From NCBI GenBank assembly GCA_964413535.1, contig CAYPTB010000007.1, positions 1-64,000 of the forward strand: DNA of 64,000 nucleotides, in the 5' to 3' direction. Source of the DNA: CAYPTB01 sp964413535. Its GTDB lineage: Bacteria > Planctomycetota > UBA1135 > GCA-002686595. The notes beneath the pieces were generated by a model that was not told where the DNA came from, did not search any database, and worked only from the letters and a program-made list of their open reading frames with translations. The position numbers and the translations under genes are program-made. Position 1 is the stretch's first letter. Each line of letters opens with the position of its first letter. Of the stretch, positions 63,603 to 64,000 are shown one piece after another.

Positions 63603-64000
63603 TCAATGCTCTTGGTCGCGAGCAGCGCGTGCGAACACTTCGGCGAGCAGGTGGGCGGAGCGGTCCCAGGTGAAGTCAGCGGCGCGCGCGGCGGCGCGCT
63701 CGAGCGCGGCGGGCGGCGCCGCGAGCGCTTCGCGCAGCGCGCGTACGCAAGCTCGAGCGTCGTCGGGAGCGAAGCGCGGGACGAGGCCGCCCGTCACCTC
63801 GACGAGCGCGCCGGCGGTCGAGACGGCGAGCGGGGCGCGCGCGCGCATGGCCTCGAGCGCCGGGATGCCGAAGCCCTCGAGCAGCGAGGGCAACGCGACG
63901 CAGGCGGCTTCGGCGTAGAGCTCGGGGAGCCGCGCGTCGTCGACCGGGCCGAGGAAGCGCACGCGTTCCTCCACGCCGAGCTCGCGCGCGAGGCGCTCGA
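63603..64000 (-). CDS. glycosyltransferase family 4-type protein, C-terminal part
   Basis: Partial: the gene enters from beyond the right edge, and 132 codons are visible. The C-terminal Rossmann domain of GT-B enzymes is clear: VRFLGPVDDARLPELYAEAA and LLEGFGIPALEAMRARAP, the family's E(x7)E sugar-nucleotide motif, followed by DDARACVRALREALA and a helical end (FTWDRSAHLLAEVFARAA). The donor and acceptor cannot be deduced. It ends 70 bases from the NucS-like gene in convergent orientation. Confidence 0.82.
   Translation of the reverse strand, partial: ERLARELGVEERVRFLGPVDDARLPELYAEAACVALPSLLEGFGIPALEAMRARAPLAVSTAGALVEVTGGLVPRFAPDDARACVRALREALAAPPAALERAAARAADFTWDRSAHLLAEVFARAARDQEH

Overview
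The window is high-GC bacterial DNA (clearly near 70% G+C in most genes) with about 45 intact protein genes on both strands. One tRNA is complete and one is a 3' fragment. The gene content fits a planctomycete-like bacterium best: an ECF sigma factor followed by a TPR-tailed Ser/Thr kinase, a split Rieske/cytochrome b complex with a giant multiheme cytochrome c, a membrane pyrophosphatase, lipoprotein sulfatase-like and phosphodiesterase-like enzymes, and many secreted beta-propeller or Ca-loop proteins. This placement is inference from gene content; the window has no rRNA.

Layout. 0-5 kb: HD phosphohydrolase, small coiled-coil protein, aminotransferase, large membrane-anchored unknown. 5.3 kb: tRNA-Leu with an AAG anticodon. 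5.6-6.8 kb: PPi-type phosphofructokinase. 6.9-15.3 kb: respiratory operon (HEAT-repeat membrane protein, Rieske protein, cytochrome b N-part, cytochrome b C-part, 8-heme cytochrome c, cupredoxin-like protein). A roughly 165-bp inverted-repeat element lies between the two cytochrome b genes. 15.4-29.2 kb: exported proteins (Ca-loop protein, matrixin-type protease with IPT domains, phosphodiesterase, sulfatase-like lipoprotein, PRC-barrel protein, PQQ-glucose-dehydrogenase-like protein) plus a PolB-type 3'-5' exonuclease. 29.4-34.2 kb: housekeeping genes (rsfS, hppA, dedA-like, hemB). 34.3-37.9 kb: lipoproteins of unknown function.

38-48 kb is an accessory, decayed region. It holds a chimeric pseudogene, a tRNA-Gly 3' fragment, the sigma/kinase pair and a degraded second copy of it, IS91-like and IS66-like transposase fragments, a 42-bp direct repeat 8.1 kb apart, two small secreted proteins sharing one upstream/signal-peptide cassette in inverted orientation, and a lower-GC FG-GAP-like gene lying inside the IS66 remains. 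48-64 kb returns to ordinary genes: DUF1579 protein, glutamine-synthetase-like ligase with SDR and aldehyde dehydrogenase nearby, scramblase-like protein, TMTC-like TPR membrane protein, ABC exporter pair, glutaredoxin-like/FHA pair, Prc-type protease, a lower-GC NucS-like nuclease, and a partial glycosyltransferase.

How the parts fit. The 6.9-15.3 kb operon encodes a complete quinol-to-cytochrome c electron transfer module. The PPi-dependent phosphofructokinase and K+-type membrane pyrophosphatase point to pyrophosphate as an energy currency. The sigma/kinase pair is translationally coupled and probably forms one signalling unit. Its tail domain is cut off by an in-frame TGA.
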